In this document: piece by piece, positions 34,970 to 44,709 of the stretch
How positions within the stretch are numbered: the first letter of the stretch is position 1
Layout of the letters: every line of letters starts with the position of its first letter
Assembly: GCF_010119245.1 (NCBI RefSeq)
Contig: NZ_WNKG01000005.1
Coordinates: 124,001 to 188,000 of the forward strand
DNA: 64,000 nt
From: Cyclobacterium salsum
Lineage (GTDB): Bacteria > Bacteroidota > Bacteroidia > Cytophagales > Cyclobacteriaceae
Direction of reading: 5' to 3'
Position numbers and translations under genes: made by a program
The notes under the pieces: generated by a model
Seen by the model: only the letters and a program-made list of their open reading frames with translations
What the model was told of the DNA's origin: nothing
Database searches by the model: none

Positions 34970-36559
34970 ATGAGTAGAGAAACGAAAATAGAAATCATGG
35001 ACACCACCCTCAGGGATGGTGAACAAACCTCAGGTGTATCTTTCCTTCCTTCGGAAAAGTTACAGATTGCCAAACTTTTGCTGGAGGAATTGCGGGTAGA
35101 TCGGATCGAAGTGGCATCTGCCAGGGTTTCGGAAGGAGAGTTAGAAGGCGTAAAAAAGATTACCCATTGGGCTTTTGAGAAGGGTTTTTTGGACAAAGTG
35201 GAGGTTCTGGGCTTCGTCGATACGCCAAAATCCGTGGATTGGATCGTAGATGCCGGGGCTAAAGTCATGAATCTGCTCACGAAAGGCTCGCTCAACCACC
35301 TAACTCATCAACTGAAGAAATCCCCGGAAGCTCATTTTGAAGAAATAGCTGAGGCCATCCGCTATGCCCAGGAAAATGGAATTGAAGTGAACGTATACCT
35401 GGAAGATTGGAGCAATGGAATGAGGAATTCCAGAGAGTACGCCATGTCCATGATCCGGTTTCTGTCAAATTTACCTGTAAAGCGCATCATGCTTCCGGAT
35501 ACCCTGGGACTTTTATGCCCGGAAGAAGTGCAGGTGTTTATGGATGCAATCTGCCGGGAATTCCCTGATGTTCATTTTGATTTCCATGCCCACAACGATT
35601 ATGACCTGTCCGTCGCCAATGTGCTGACCGCTGTGAAGGCGGGTGCTCTCGGATTGCATACTACGGTGAATGGATTAGGAGAGCGGGCAGGAAATGCGCC
35701 CTTGGAGTCAGTCGTGGCAGTCATTCAGGATTTTACTGACTTTGAATTAAATATCCAGGAAAATAAAATTTACCGAATCAGTAAATTGATTGAGCAATTT
35801 GCCGGATTGCGAATTCCAGCCAATAAACCAGTGGTTGGAGAAAATGTTTTCACTCAAACGGCGGGTGTTCATGCAGATGGGGATAATAAAAAGAATCTTT
35901 ATTTCAGTGATCTGTTGCCGGAGCGTTTTGGAAGAACGAGGAAATATGCCTTGGGAAAAACTTCGGGCAAGGCCAATATATTGAAAAATCTGGTGGAACT
36001 GGGGATATCCCTTGAACCAGATGAATTGGCAAAAGTAACTCAAAAAATCATCGAGCTAGGTGATAAAAAGGAAAGGGTAACCACAGAAGATTTGCCCTAT
36101 ATCATTTCCGATGTCTTGCAAAACAACTCTATCCATAAGGATATTGTGATCGATGGGTACCACATGGTCCATTCAAAAGGATTAAAACCGTCGGTCCAGT
36201 TGCGGGTAAAAATTTTCCATGAATTTTATGAACAGAATGCTTCCGGCGATGGTCAATACGACTCGTTCATGAAAGCCCTGAAGAAGATTTACAAATCCCT
36301 GGATAAAGAACTACCAAAACTTACTGATTTTCAAATCAGCATCCCGCCGGGAGGAAAAACAGATGCCTTTGTGGAATGCGTGGTCACCTGGGACCTTTCG
36401 GGAAGGATCTTTAAAACCAAGGGCTTGGACAGTGATCAAACGATTGCGGCCATGAAGGCCACTGAAAAAATGTTAAATATCATCGAACAAATTAAAAATA
36501 ATAACAAAACAGAAAAAAAGAATCCATATGGAAATGAATATAGCCCTATTGCCTGGTGA
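34970..36559 (+). CDS. cimA: Citramalate synthase (LeuA family)
   Basis: It probably condenses acetyl-CoA with pyruvate to (R)-citramalate, the first step of threonine-independent isoleucine synthesis. It is 529 residues: TIM barrel, two linker domains and a regulatory domain. I assign CimA over a second LeuA because it follows Leptospira CimA, as I remember it, almost position for position: R15-D16 in TLRDGEQT, L80 in EVLGF, L103 in NLLTKGS and Y143 in [10 protein letters not shown], the residues that shape the small pyruvate pocket there. The metal motif is FHAHNDYD. Many databases call such Bacteroidota genes only LeuA regulatory-domain proteins. Its last 32 bases overlap leuB. Confidence 0.82.
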   Translation: MSRETKIEIMDTTLRDGEQTSGVSFLPSEKLQIAKLLLEELRVDRIEVASARVSEGELEGVKKITHWAFEKGFLDKVEVLGFVDTPKSVDWIVDAGAKVMNLLTKGSLNHLTHQLKKSPEAHFEEIAEAIRYAQENGIEVNVYLEDWSNGMRNSREYAMSMIRFLSNLPVKRIMLPDTLGLLCPEEVQVFMDAICREFPDVHFDFHAHNDYDLSVANVLTAVKAGALGLHTTVNGLGERAGNAPLESVVAVIQDFTDFELNIQENKIYRISKLIEQFAGLRIPANKPVVGENVFTQTAGVHADGDNKKNLYFSDLLPERFGRTRKYALGKTSGKANILKNLVELGISLEPDELAKVTQKIIELGDKKERVTTEDLPYIISDVLQNNSIHKDIVIDGYHMVHSKGLKPSVQLRVKIFHEFYEQNASGDGQYDSFMKALKKIYKSLDKELPKLTDFQISIPPGGKTDAFVECVVTWDLSGRIFKTKGLDSDQTIAAMKATEKMLNIIEQIKNNNKTEKKNPYGNEYSPIAW

Positions 36560-37598
36560 TGGTATCGGCCCCGAAGTCATTGCGCAGGCAGTAAAAGTGG
36601 TTCATGCAGTCGGGAAGAAATTTGGACATAAGATTTCCTTCAAGGAGGCCATTACGGGGGCTGCAGCCATAGACGCAGTGGGTCATCCGTATCCTGAGGA
36701 AACGCACCAGGTATGTGTGGAATCCGATGCCGTACTTTTTGGAGCCATAGGTGATCCACGATTTGATAATGACCCCAGCGCAAAGGTTCGCCCGGAGCAA
36801 GGCCTGCTGGAAATGCGAAAAAGATTAGGGCTTTTTTCCAACGTTCGCCCTACGTTTACCTTTCCTTCGCTGGTACATAAATCTCCCCTTAAGCGAGACA
36901 GAATAGAAGGAACGGATCTGGTTTTCCTTCGGGAGCTTACTGGCGGGATTTACTTCGGAGAGCCCAGGGGAAGAAATGAACAGGGAACCAAGGCCTTTGA
37001 CACCTGCGTGTATTCGGTGGAAGAAATCGAGCGATTAGCCCGCATGGGATTTGAGTTTGCCCAAAAGCGCCGAAAGTTACTCACTTGTGTGGATAAGGCC
37101 AATGTTTTGGCAACGTCCAGGTTATGGAGAGAAACCGTCCAGCGGTTGGCTCCCGAATATCCTGATGTGAAAGTAGAATATGAATTCGTAGATGCAGTAG
37201 CCATGCGATTAATTCAATGGCCCAAAGCCTACGATGTCTTGATTACCGAAAACCTTTTTGGAGATATTCTTACAGACGAGGCTTCTGTGATCAGTGGTTC
37301 TATGGGGTTGATGCCTTCGGCTTCGATTGGCATTAAAACCAAGCTCTTTGAACCCATTCATGGTTCCTATCCTCAGGCAGCAGGTAAAGACATTGCCAAT
37401 CCACTGGCTACCATTTTGTCTGCCTCCATGATGTTTGAGTATGCTTTTGGTTTGATGGATGAAGCAAAAGCCATATCGGATGCCGTGAACCTCTCCCTGG
37501 AAAAAGGGATGGTGACGGAAGACCTGGCAGATGGCGGGACCTCCTATAAGACCTCTGAGGTTGGAGATTGGGTAGCCGAACAGATCGGAAAAGCTTGA
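36528..37598 (+). CDS. leuB: 3-isopropylmalate dehydrogenase
   Basis: An NAD-dependent oxidative decarboxylase, third step of leucine synthesis and usable for methylmalate in the citramalate route. It is 356 residues from ATG 36528, or 354 from the ATG two codons on. [16 protein letters not shown] opens it. [34 protein letters not shown] and the cofactor region [20 protein letters not shown] follow. The start lies inside cimA (32-base overlap), so translation is coupled. It is the last gene of the operon; a terminator follows. Confidence 0.97.
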   Translation: MEMNIALLPGDGIGPEVIAQAVKVVHAVGKKFGHKISFKEAITGAAAIDAVGHPYPEETHQVCVESDAVLFGAIGDPRFDNDPSAKVRPEQGLLEMRKRLGLFSNVRPTFTFPSLVHKSPLKRDRIEGTDLVFLRELTGGIYFGEPRGRNEQGTKAFDTCVYSVEEIERLARMGFEFAQKRRKLLTCVDKANVLATSRLWRETVQRLAPEYPDVKVEYEFVDAVAMRLIQWPKAYDVLITENLFGDILTDEASVISGSMGLMPSASIGIKTKLFEPIHGSYPQAAGKDIANPLATILSASMMFEYAFGLMDEAKAISDAVNLSLEKGMVTEDLADGGTSYKTSEVGDWVAEQIGKA

Positions 37599-37615
37599 TT
37601 TTCGAATAGATAGTT

Positions 37616-37657
37616 AAAAAAAACCGCCTTGGAGTATTTCCCAGGGCGGTTTTTTTT
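37616..37657. terminator. Bidirectional terminator between leuB and fabI
   Basis: CCGCCTTGG (37624-37632) pairs with CCAGGGCGG (37641-37649), with one G-T pair. An A-run precedes the stem and a T-run follows it, so it can stop transcripts of the convergent leuB and fabI units from either side. Confidence 0.88.
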
Positions 37658-37673
37658 AAGTTTGCCTTATTCT

Positions 37674-38492
37674 TTACTTCTTTTTCATGAAGACATCAAT
37701 TAGTTCCTGTGTAATGCCGCAGGAAGAATAGCCGCCGTCATGGAAGAGATTTTGCATGGTGACCATTCGGGTGAAATCGGAAAATAAGGTCACGATGTAT
37801 TCGGCACAGGATTCAGCGGATGCATTTCCGAGGGGAGAAGCAATGTCTGCAAAATCGTAAAAATCATCGAATCCGCCAATTCCGGAGCCAGCCGTGGTTT
37901 TGGTGGGCGATTGGGAGATGGTATTGACCCTCACTTTCTTCAGTTTCCCATAGCGCAATCCATAGTTTCTGGCGATACTTTCAAGTATGGCTTTTGCTTC
38001 GGACATATCGGAATAGAACGGGAAGGCCCGCTGAGCCGCAATGTAGCTTAAACCTACCACAGAGGCCCATTCATTTAAAATATCTTTTTTTTCTGCTATT
38101 TGAAGCATTTTGTGAAAAGAAACTGCTGAAACGTCGTAGGATTTTTGAACCCATTCATAGTTCAGGTCTCCGTAGGCCTTTCCTTTTCGAACGTTGGGTG
38201 ACATTCCGATGGAGTGCAAAAGAAAATCAAAGTTTCCTCCCAGGTATTCTTTGGCTTCATCGTAAAGGTTTTCTATATCTTCTACGGAGGTGGCATCCGC
38301 AGGAATGACAATCGTATCGCAGGCCTTTGCCAGTTCCTTGATAGCACCCATTCTCATGGCTATGGGAGCGTTTGTAAGTACAAACGTGGCCCCTTGTTCC
38401 TTTGCCTTTAAAGCTGTTTGCCAGGCAATGGAATTTTCATCAAGGGCACCTGTAATTATTCCTTTCTTTCCTTTTAATAGATTCTCAGGCAT
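37674..38492 (-). CDS. fabI: Enoyl-[acyl-carrier-protein] reductase (NADH)
   Basis: It catalyses the last reduction of each fatty acid elongation cycle. It is 272 residues of SDR fold. The N-terminus GIITGALDENSIAWQTALKA is the divergent FabI nucleotide loop, and the catalytic pair appears as Tyr-x6-Lys in FPFYSDMSEAKAIL. DFLLHSIGMSPN and RVNTISQSPTKTTAGSGIGG are typical of the family. The 105 bases upstream to recN are very AT-rich and probably hold its promoter, but no clear TAnnTTTG box is present. Confidence 0.96.
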   Translation of the reverse strand: MPENLLKGKKGIITGALDENSIAWQTALKAKEQGATFVLTNAPIAMRMGAIKELAKACDTIVIPADATSVEDIENLYDEAKEYLGGNFDFLLHSIGMSPNVRKGKAYGDLNYEWVQKSYDVSAVSFHKMLQIAEKKDILNEWASVVGLSYIAAQRAFPFYSDMSEAKAILESIARNYGLRYGKLKKVRVNTISQSPTKTTAGSGIGGFDDFYDFADIASPLGNASAESCAEYIVTLFSDFTRMVTMQNLFHDGGYSSCGITQELIDVFMKKK

Positions 38493-38597
38493 ATTTTACT
38501 TTTGATTTTCTGACTTAAATTAAATATTATTTTATAAAATTAATTAAATATAGTTGAAACTTTTTGTGTTTTTAATCAATACAGCGAATAATAGCTG

Positions 38598-40250
38598 CTA
38601 ATTGGCCAATAATTCCCTGGCACTCTCATAAGCGGAGGCAGAAGGGTTAGATCCGGATATCATTTTGGCGATCTCCAGGAGTCGTTCCTCTTCATTAAGG
38701 AGTTTGATCTTGCTGACGGTCTTTTTGGCACTGTTATCCTTAAACACAAAATAGTGTTTTTCGCCTTTGGCGGCTACCTGAGGGAGGTGGCTGATGCAGA
38801 TAACCTGGTGATTTTCAGCTATTTTTTGCATCATTCGAACCATCTGCAAAGCCACTTCCCCTGAGATACCCGAGTCTATTTCATCGAAAATCAAAGTGGG
38901 CAAGGCCATTTTATCTGCCATAACGTATTTTATGGCGAACATTAAACGCGAAAATTCTCCACCGGAAGCTACCTGCCCTATGGCTTGGGTTGCAATCCCT
39001 TTATTGGCGGAAAATAAAATGTCGATCTCGTCTATCCCCGAAGCAGTAGCTGGTATCTGATTTCTCTGGATTTCGATTTTAGCATTTTCCATTCCCAGCT
39101 GGGATAGGAGTGCTTGAATTTCTCTACTAAAACTGTCAAAAATGGAAATTCTCTTTTTGGAAAGTTGGGCACCAGCTGACTGTAGCTCTTTCTCTGCCTT
39201 CTCCAATTCCGCTTTTTTCCGGATTAGCTCTTCTTCCAGGTGATCCGCCCGAAATACTTTGTCTGCCAGCACAGAAGCTAATTCGAGCAGCTCGCTGTCT
39301 GTTTGAACACCGTGTTTTTTTTGGAGTTGATAGATTTTACTCAGCCGATCCCGGATCCACTCCGATTTTTCCAGATCCACTTCCATACTTTCCTCCTCTG
39401 CAGAAAGGCTTTCCATGATATCTTTCAGTTCGATCAGGATACTATTAAATCGTTGGGACAAATCTTCGAAAGACTTACCAAACCGGCTCAGGTATTGAAA
39501 GTGCTGCTTAGCAGCCCCCAGTCGTTGGAAGGCCCCCAACTCTTCGTTGTCCATTAAGCCCAGTGCTTCCATGGCTCTGGCTTTGATCTCCTCGGCATGG
39601 TTTAGGATCTCCTCTTCCGCTTCCAACTGGCTCTGTTCGCCTTTTTCCAGGTTTAGTGAGGATAATTCCTCCAGTTGAAACTGATTATAATCCGCTTCTT
39701 GTTGCAGGTTTGTCCTTTCCTGTTCCAGCTCCCGAACTTGTCGGTTCAGGACCTGAAACGTTTCGAACTTCTCTTTAAAAAGTTGTCGTTCTTTTTTGCT
39801 GTCAGCAAAAGCATCTATTAGTGACAATTGGTAGGCAGAAGCTCCAAGAAGTAGATTTTCATGCTGGGAGTGTATGTCCATCAGGGTTTTTCCGAGGACT
39901 TTAAGCGTGTCTAGTTTTACAGGGGTGTCATTGACAAAAGCCCTGGATTTTCCGGAAGGGCTGATTTCCCTTCTGATAATGCAAGCCTGCTCGTAATCGA
40001 GTTCTTCCTCTTCAAAAAAGGCTTGCAGACCGTAATTCTGGATGGCTATGACACCTTCAATGACGCATTTTTTGGTTTCGTCAAAAAGTGATTTCGTATC
40101 GGCTCTGTTCCCTAAGAGTAAACCGACAGCGCCTAGCATGATGGACTTGCCAGCACCTGTTTCCCCGGTAATCATATTTAACCCCGGGCAAGGATTCATT
40201 TCCAATTTCTCTATCAAAGCATAGTTTGTTATGCTTAGGTTGGTCAACAT
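38598..40250 (-). CDS. recN: DNA repair protein RecN
   Basis: An SMC-like ATPase for double-strand break repair. It is 550 residues. Walker A is ITGETGAGKSIMLGAVG at about 28-44, the central part (about 155-400) is a long coiled coil rich in Glu, Lys and Gln, and Walker B with the D-loop is LPTLIFDEIDSGISGEVA. It is the downstream member of a minus-strand series with the DUF4835 gene, coaBC, rpoZ and bamD, an order I recognise from other Bacteroidota. Confidence 0.95.
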   Translation of the reverse strand: MLTNLSITNYALIEKLEMNPCPGLNMITGETGAGKSIMLGAVGLLLGNRADTKSLFDETKKCVIEGVIAIQNYGLQAFFEEEELDYEQACIIRREISPSGKSRAFVNDTPVKLDTLKVLGKTLMDIHSQHENLLLGASAYQLSLIDAFADSKKERQLFKEKFETFQVLNRQVRELEQERTNLQQEADYNQFQLEELSSLNLEKGEQSQLEAEEEILNHAEEIKARAMEALGLMDNEELGAFQRLGAAKQHFQYLSRFGKSFEDLSQRFNSILIELKDIMESLSAEEESMEVDLEKSEWIRDRLSKIYQLQKKHGVQTDSELLELASVLADKVFRADHLEEELIRKKAELEKAEKELQSAGAQLSKKRISIFDSFSREIQALLSQLGMENAKIEIQRNQIPATASGIDEIDILFSANKGIATQAIGQVASGGEFSRLMFAIKYVMADKMALPTLIFDEIDSGISGEVALQMVRMMQKIAENHQVICISHLPQVAAKGEKHYFVFKDNSAKKTVSKIKLLNEEERLLEIAKMISGSNPSASAYESARELLAN

Positions 40251-40298
40251 GGTGCTTTGGTTTCGTTCAGGAAACCAAAATTAACCAAAAAAACAGGA

Positions 40299-41210
40299 TT
40301 ATCCTTTCAAAATGTCGTTGTATTTTCGGGCGTTGTTCGGGTCTACTTTAAGCAAAACCTCCACCGCCTCCTGTTTTATTTCATCAGGAGCAGTCTTTAA
40401 GAGTTTGCTTATCTCGTCTGATTTGGCATCCATAAAGCTGATTGTGAGGATACTATTGGGTTGCGCCTGATTCGCTTCTCCTACCAATTTGATCGCCTCC
40501 AGGATGTTTTCAAAACCTTCTTCCGGTTTTGTGGTCAAAAAGTCCAATCCTTTTCGGTGATACAGGTAATAGGCATCCCGTACGGGAACCATCACCTGTG
40601 AGCTGTACAATTCATTGGAAAGCCAATATCGGTTTCTTTTGTCCGAGGGGTTTTGGTTCCAGCCTGGCCTGGATGACTGCTGTGCATTGGACACAATGTT
40701 ATTGGCTGTTTCGAAATAGGGATCGCCACCTCTGGGAGCAAAAGAGTCATAATCCATCCCAATAGCTATGTAAGCATAGTAAGCCAATAGGGACGTGATG
40801 TTGTTTAGAAATGAATATTGATTAAACTCCAATGGCTGAGAATCTACGTATTCAAAGGTCCAATTTCGATCGGCAAAATTCAACATCAGGCTTTCGTAGT
40901 TGGAACCGTAGACGGGACGGACGGTTTGGATCTGCACGGTGGCAGTAAAAAGCCCTACCTGGGGCATGTCATTTATGGTTATCAGTAAATTTCCCTTGAT
41001 CCTTTCTTCCTGCGTAAATTCATCGTCGGTCCAATTCCGACCATTTAAAAATTGCTCAAAGGAAGATTTCATTTGCTCAAATATATCCCTATCCTGAGTC
41101 CTTGCCCGTTCACTGTTAATCGTAACGGTGAAATTCAACTGTTGGGAGATTCCAGTTTGCGGCAGGCAACCCAGTACCAATAGGCCAAAAAGAACGAGGT
41201 ATCGGAACAT
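40299..41210 (-). CDS. DUF4835-family exported protein
   Basis: A 303-residue exported protein of a Bacteroidota-specific uncharacterised family. The signal peptide ends near PQTGIS, and the mature protein starts QQLNFTVTINSERART. Conserved-looking features are QFLNGRNWTDDEFTQEERI, the double-aromatic SLLAYYAYIAIGMDYDSF and GDPYFETANNIVSNAQ. The end is helical. The gene usually sits between coaBC and recN, as it does here, which is my main reason for the family call. Its function is unknown, probably in the envelope. Confidence 0.82.
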   Translation of the reverse strand: MFRYLVLFGLLVLGCLPQTGISQQLNFTVTINSERARTQDRDIFEQMKSSFEQFLNGRNWTDDEFTQEERIKGNLLITINDMPQVGLFTATVQIQTVRPVYGSNYESLMLNFADRNWTFEYVDSQPLEFNQYSFLNNITSLLAYYAYIAIGMDYDSFAPRGGDPYFETANNIVSNAQQSSRPGWNQNPSDKRNRYWLSNELYSSQVMVPVRDAYYLYHRKGLDFLTTKPEEGFENILEAIKLVGEANQAQPNSILTISFMDAKSDEISKLLKTAPDEIKQEAVEVLLKVDPNNARKYNDILKG

Positions 41211-41236
41211 TTTTTACATTTTAGAGCACGCCTTAT

Positions 41237-42466
41237 TCAACGGTTTTCCTGTGGTTCTGTTGTCTGAAAAAAGACTTCTATTTTATCAAGAATCTTTGAG
41301 GCCAGTTCCTCTTTTTTCAAAACCTGGGATTTTTGGCTTTTCCCCGTTTTATCAATGAAGGTCACCTGGTTGGTGTCTTTCTGAAACCCGGCTTCCGGAT
41401 CGAGTAGGGAGTTCAATACGATAAAATCGAAATTTTTGGTTTTTAGTTTATTGCTGGCACTTCCGGATCCTTCGTCTGTTTCCAAAGCAAAGCCCACATG
41501 TACCTGTCCTGGTTTTTTTTCCTGACCCAGATTCCGGGCAATGTCCGGATTTTTTACCAGCGTAAGGCTTAACTTATCGTCCTTTTTTTTGATTTTTTCG
41601 GACGAAGGGCTTTCCGGACGGTAATCCGACACGGCTGCTGTGAAAATGGCAATGTCCGATTGTGCGTGACTTTTTTTTGCTTGCTCATACATTTCTATCG
41701 CAGTGGACACTGGGATCGTTTGTATGGACGGATGCCGGGCATTCAGGGAGCTTGGCCCTAGAATAAGCGTCACCTGTGCTCCTCGTTCGGCTGCTTTCTC
41801 TGCAAGAGAAATACCCATTTTTCCGCTGGAATGGTTGCTAATGTACCGGACCGGATCCATCGCTTCCCGGGTTGGCCCGGCGGTGATCATTATTTTTTTG
41901 CCCGTTAATGGACTACCTGATGGGCGAAAAAAGGTAAAAACTGCTGAGAGAATGTCTTCGGGTTCGGGCATTCGTCCCTGTCCGCTGAGGCCACTAGCCA
42001 ATTCCCCGGTCGCTGCTTCCATAACCTCGATGCCATGCTGTCTTAAGGTAGCAAGGTTTTGTCGAACGGCTGGATGCTGATACATGTCCAGGTCCATAGC
42101 TGGTGCTACCAATACCGGGCAAGTACAGGAAAGGTAGGTGCAGAGAAGCAAATTATCGCTTTGACCAACGGCCATCTTTGCCAGGGTATTGGCCGATAAG
42201 GGAGCAATCACCATTAAATCAGCCCAGTTCCCCAGCTCAACGTGATTGGTCCATTCTCCCGTGTTTTTATCGAAAAACGCATGATATACCGCCCCTTTCG
42301 ATAGGGTGGCCAAGGTTAATGGAGCGATAAAAGAAAGGGCAGAAGTCGTCATAATGACCTTGACTTCTGCCCCTTCTTTGATCAATAACCGAATCAGATG
42401 TGCGGTTTTATAAGCCGCAATCCCCCCGGTTACTCCCAATAGAATTCGCTTGCCTGATAGTGGCAT
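41237..42466 (-). CDS. coaBC: Bifunctional phosphopantothenoylcysteine decarboxylase / phosphopantothenate-cysteine ligase
   Basis: Two steps of coenzyme A synthesis. It is 409 residues. The N-terminal CoaC flavoprotein domain (1-185) has GVTGGIAAYKTAHLIRLL, the catalytic His in NHVELGNWADLMVIAPLSAN, and PAMDLDMYQHP, where the family motif has PxMNxxM. The C-terminal CoaB domain has MITAGPTREAMDPVRYISNH and the Lys-rich nucleotide end. It adjoins rpoZ directly (1 base between the stop and the start). Confidence 0.96.
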   Translation of the reverse strand: MPLSGKRILLGVTGGIAAYKTAHLIRLLIKEGAEVKVIMTTSALSFIAPLTLATLSKGAVYHAFFDKNTGEWTNHVELGNWADLMVIAPLSANTLAKMAVGQSDNLLLCTYLSCTCPVLVAPAMDLDMYQHPAVRQNLATLRQHGIEVMEAATGELASGLSGQGRMPEPEDILSAVFTFFRPSGSPLTGKKIMITAGPTREAMDPVRYISNHSSGKMGISLAEKAAERGAQVTLILGPSSLNARHPSIQTIPVSTAIEMYEQAKKSHAQSDIAIFTAAVSDYRPESPSSEKIKKKDDKLSLTLVKNPDIARNLGQEKKPGQVHVGFALETDEGSGSASNKLKTKNFDFIVLNSLLDPEAGFQKDTNQVTFIDKTGKSQKSQVLKKEELASKILDKIEVFFQTTEPQENR

Positions 42467-42781
42467 TTAGGATTCTGTTTCTTCTTCTGGGTACCTGAAC
42501 ATGACCTTGTCTTCCATGAATTCTTCCATCGCCATGGTACTGGGTTTGGGCATCCTTTCGTAAAACTTGGAAATTTCTATTTGTTCCTTGTTTTCAAATA
42601 CCTCTTCCAAGTTATCCACAGTGGAAGCAAACTCGGAAAGTTTGTTGTTTAGTTCCTCCTTCATTGTGGAAGAAATTTGCTTAGCCCTTTGTGAAATTAC
42701 AAATATGGATTCGTAAAGATTGCCTGATTTGTCGGCTACTTTATCCAGATCTCTGGTAACGATTGACGGATTAACTGCCAT
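42467..42781 (-). CDS. rpoZ: RNA polymerase omega subunit, Bacteroidota type
   Basis: A 104-residue Rpb6/omega-like protein that helps assemble the beta-prime subunit. It starts MAVNPSIVTRDLDKVADKSG, with the conserved NLYESIFVISQRAKQIS helix, and has an acidic tail. It differs from proteobacterial omega in the C-terminal half, as expected for this phylum. It lies between bamD and coaBC, the usual place in Bacteroidota. Confidence 0.88.
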   Translation of the reverse strand: MAVNPSIVTRDLDKVADKSGNLYESIFVISQRAKQISSTMKEELNNKLSEFASTVDNLEEVFENKEQIEISKFYERMPKPSTMAMEEFMEDKVMFRYPEEETES

Positions 42782-42795
42782 AATAGTTTATTTGA

Positions 42796-43728
42796 TTAAT
42801 TTTCTGTATTTCGTAATGCCTCTGTTGCTTTCTGATTCCTTTCTTCCTCTTCACGTAACCTTCTGGCCTCTGCAGAACGGGATTCGTATTGCTCTTTCAA
42901 CCGGTAGTGCGTCTCCAATTCCGTTTCGGATTCACTCATGAGGTTTTTTACTTTTCCGTCATAACTGCTGTCTGGGTATTTCTGCGCAAAATCTTGTGCA
43001 AATTCTATGGATTGCTGTAGACGCTCTTCCTTTTTATCAAAGACACTTCTTTCTGCATAGGCGTTGCTCACCTCGACCAACTTAAAGGCCAATTCTTCAT
43101 TGTATTCGCTATCAGGATAATCCTTGGCAAAATTCTGAAAGTTTATGATACAAGCCCGGTAAAATTCGCCGGGAAAGAGCCCCTCGGTCAGCCGGTAATA
43201 CATCCGGGATTCTTCGTAGGCTTTTTCCTCAAACCTTTTCTGGAGATCATCAATCATGGTTATGGCTCTTTCGTAAGAGTCGGAATCCGGATAGCGATTC
43301 ATGAATAGTTGGATGGCATTTACTGCTTCTCTTGAACTCCTTTGGTCCAGGTTGTAATCCGGAGAATCGAGGTACAACGAATAGGCATGCATAAAAAGGG
43401 CTTCCTCCGCTAAAGGGGACCGGTTGTAAGTATCAAAAAAGGTTTTAAAATAACCGGCAGATTCAATGAATCGCTTGGTCCTGAAATGCGCATAGGCATA
43501 ATTAAATTCGGCCAATTCTGCTTTTCCACTACCCTTGATTACCGGAAGCACCCTGTCATAAAGAATGATGGACTTATTGTACTCCCCTTCATCGTAGTAG
43601 CGGTTTGCTGCTTCATACAGCTCGTCCCAATTGGTACTTTTTTCTAATTTGTAAAATTCGCCACACCCGGACAATACTACCGTGGATAGCAATAGAATAT
43701 TAATATATAATAGGGTTGTTTTCTTCAT
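42796..43728 (-). CDS. bamD: Outer membrane assembly lipoprotein BamD
   Basis: A lipoprotein of the BAM complex that inserts beta-barrel proteins into the outer membrane. It is 310 residues with a lipobox ending VLSGC (Cys22), followed by five TPR-like repeats, for example WDELYEAANRYYDEGEYNKS and AEFNYAYAHFRTKRFIESAG. The C-terminus is long, charged and coiled, rich in Arg and Glu. It is the first gene of the bamD-rpoZ-coaBC-DUF4835-recN series. Confidence 0.92.
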   Translation of the reverse strand: MKKTTLLYINILLLSTVVLSGCGEFYKLEKSTNWDELYEAANRYYDEGEYNKSIILYDRVLPVIKGSGKAELAEFNYAYAHFRTKRFIESAGYFKTFFDTYNRSPLAEEALFMHAYSLYLDSPDYNLDQRSSREAVNAIQLFMNRYPDSDSYERAITMIDDLQKRFEEKAYEESRMYYRLTEGLFPGEFYRACIINFQNFAKDYPDSEYNEELAFKLVEVSNAYAERSVFDKKEERLQQSIEFAQDFAQKYPDSSYDGKVKNLMSESETELETHYRLKEQYESRSAEARRLREEEERNQKATEALRNTEN

Positions 43729-43793
43729 CTAGCCTGCAAATATAAGGGATTAATAATTGGTTATCAAGGTTGTTTATCCAATCCCGGATAAAC

Positions 43794-44507
43794 CTACCTT
43801 TTGACGTAGAGTTTTTTGGTGACAATATTTTTATTGTCAACGATGAGGGTGTAAAAATAGGTTCCAGGATTCAATTCAGTCACGGGGATTACCAAGGTCT
43901 CCTGAACCGGATCCAGACTGAAATCATAAATCGGATTTCCTATAAAACTGTTAATAACGACCCTCACGTTAGCGTTGGGGTTTTTTATTTTATAATCCAG
44001 TTGGGCCGACCGAACACTGGGGTTGGGATAAATGCTTCCCATGTCCACATCCTTATGACTAACCTGCTCGGAAGGATTTTCTCCATTTACATTATACACG
44101 CTTTCGATTACAAAAGCATCACGTGAATTGGTGCGGTTGAAAAAATGCAAATCAAATGTACCTTTGGTTGGTGTAATCCCCAATTCAAATTCGATGTAAA
44201 GGTCCGTGAAGATTTCTCCGGGTTCCAGCACTAGTTTTATCTGGGAAAGATCTTCCCGGGGGTCGAAACAAGTCTCTCCCAAACAGACCAGGATGTTTTG
44301 AGAAGAGCCAATATTTCCGCGAAGATACCTTAAATAATAGGAGGCAGCTTCATCCGATTCATTTTGAATAATCACCGATTTTCGTTGTGTTGTATTTACT
44401 TTTCCACTAAACTCCACTTTCTCACTCAATACACGCACTTGTCTCGCTTCGGCAGGTTGCTGAGCGAACAAGGCAAAAGTGATTAAAAGGGCGAGAAAAA
44501 TTTTCAT
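43794..44507 (-). CDS. Secreted protein with type IX secretion C-terminal sorting domain
   Basis: A 237-residue exported protein. The signal peptide is about 1-21 (ending PAEA). Residues about 25-140 form a beta-sandwich-like domain with a cysteine pair (CLGETCFDP) and a segment resembling periplasmic chaperone-type folds (SVIIQNESDEAASYYLRYL). The last 75 residues are a type A T9SS sorting domain, with IYPNPSVRSAQLDY and the terminal KKLYVKR. The complete T9SS machine is not in this window. Its role is unknown. Confidence 0.85.
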   Translation of the reverse strand: MKIFLALLITFALFAQQPAEARQVRVLSEKVEFSGKVNTTQRKSVIIQNESDEAASYYLRYLRGNIGSSQNILVCLGETCFDPREDLSQIKLVLEPGEIFTDLYIEFELGITPTKGTFDLHFFNRTNSRDAFVIESVYNVNGENPSEQVSHKDVDMGSIYPNPSVRSAQLDYKIKNPNANVRVVINSFIGNPIYDFSLDPVQETLVIPVTELNPGTYFYTLIVDNKNIVTKKLYVKR

Positions 44508-44709
44508 GTAAAGTTTGATTCAATAATGACTGCGGTTTTGTTTCATTCCTAGTATATACGGATAAAAATACCAAATTGGTTCCACTTTTCACCCATTTTC
44601 CGGTTAAAAAATGTTAACCTTGATGAAATTTTTTTTCTTGTCTACCGTTAGAAAATGGTTTTTAAAGTACCAGCTTTTCAAAAAAATGTTATTTAACGTA
44701 TAAATAATA

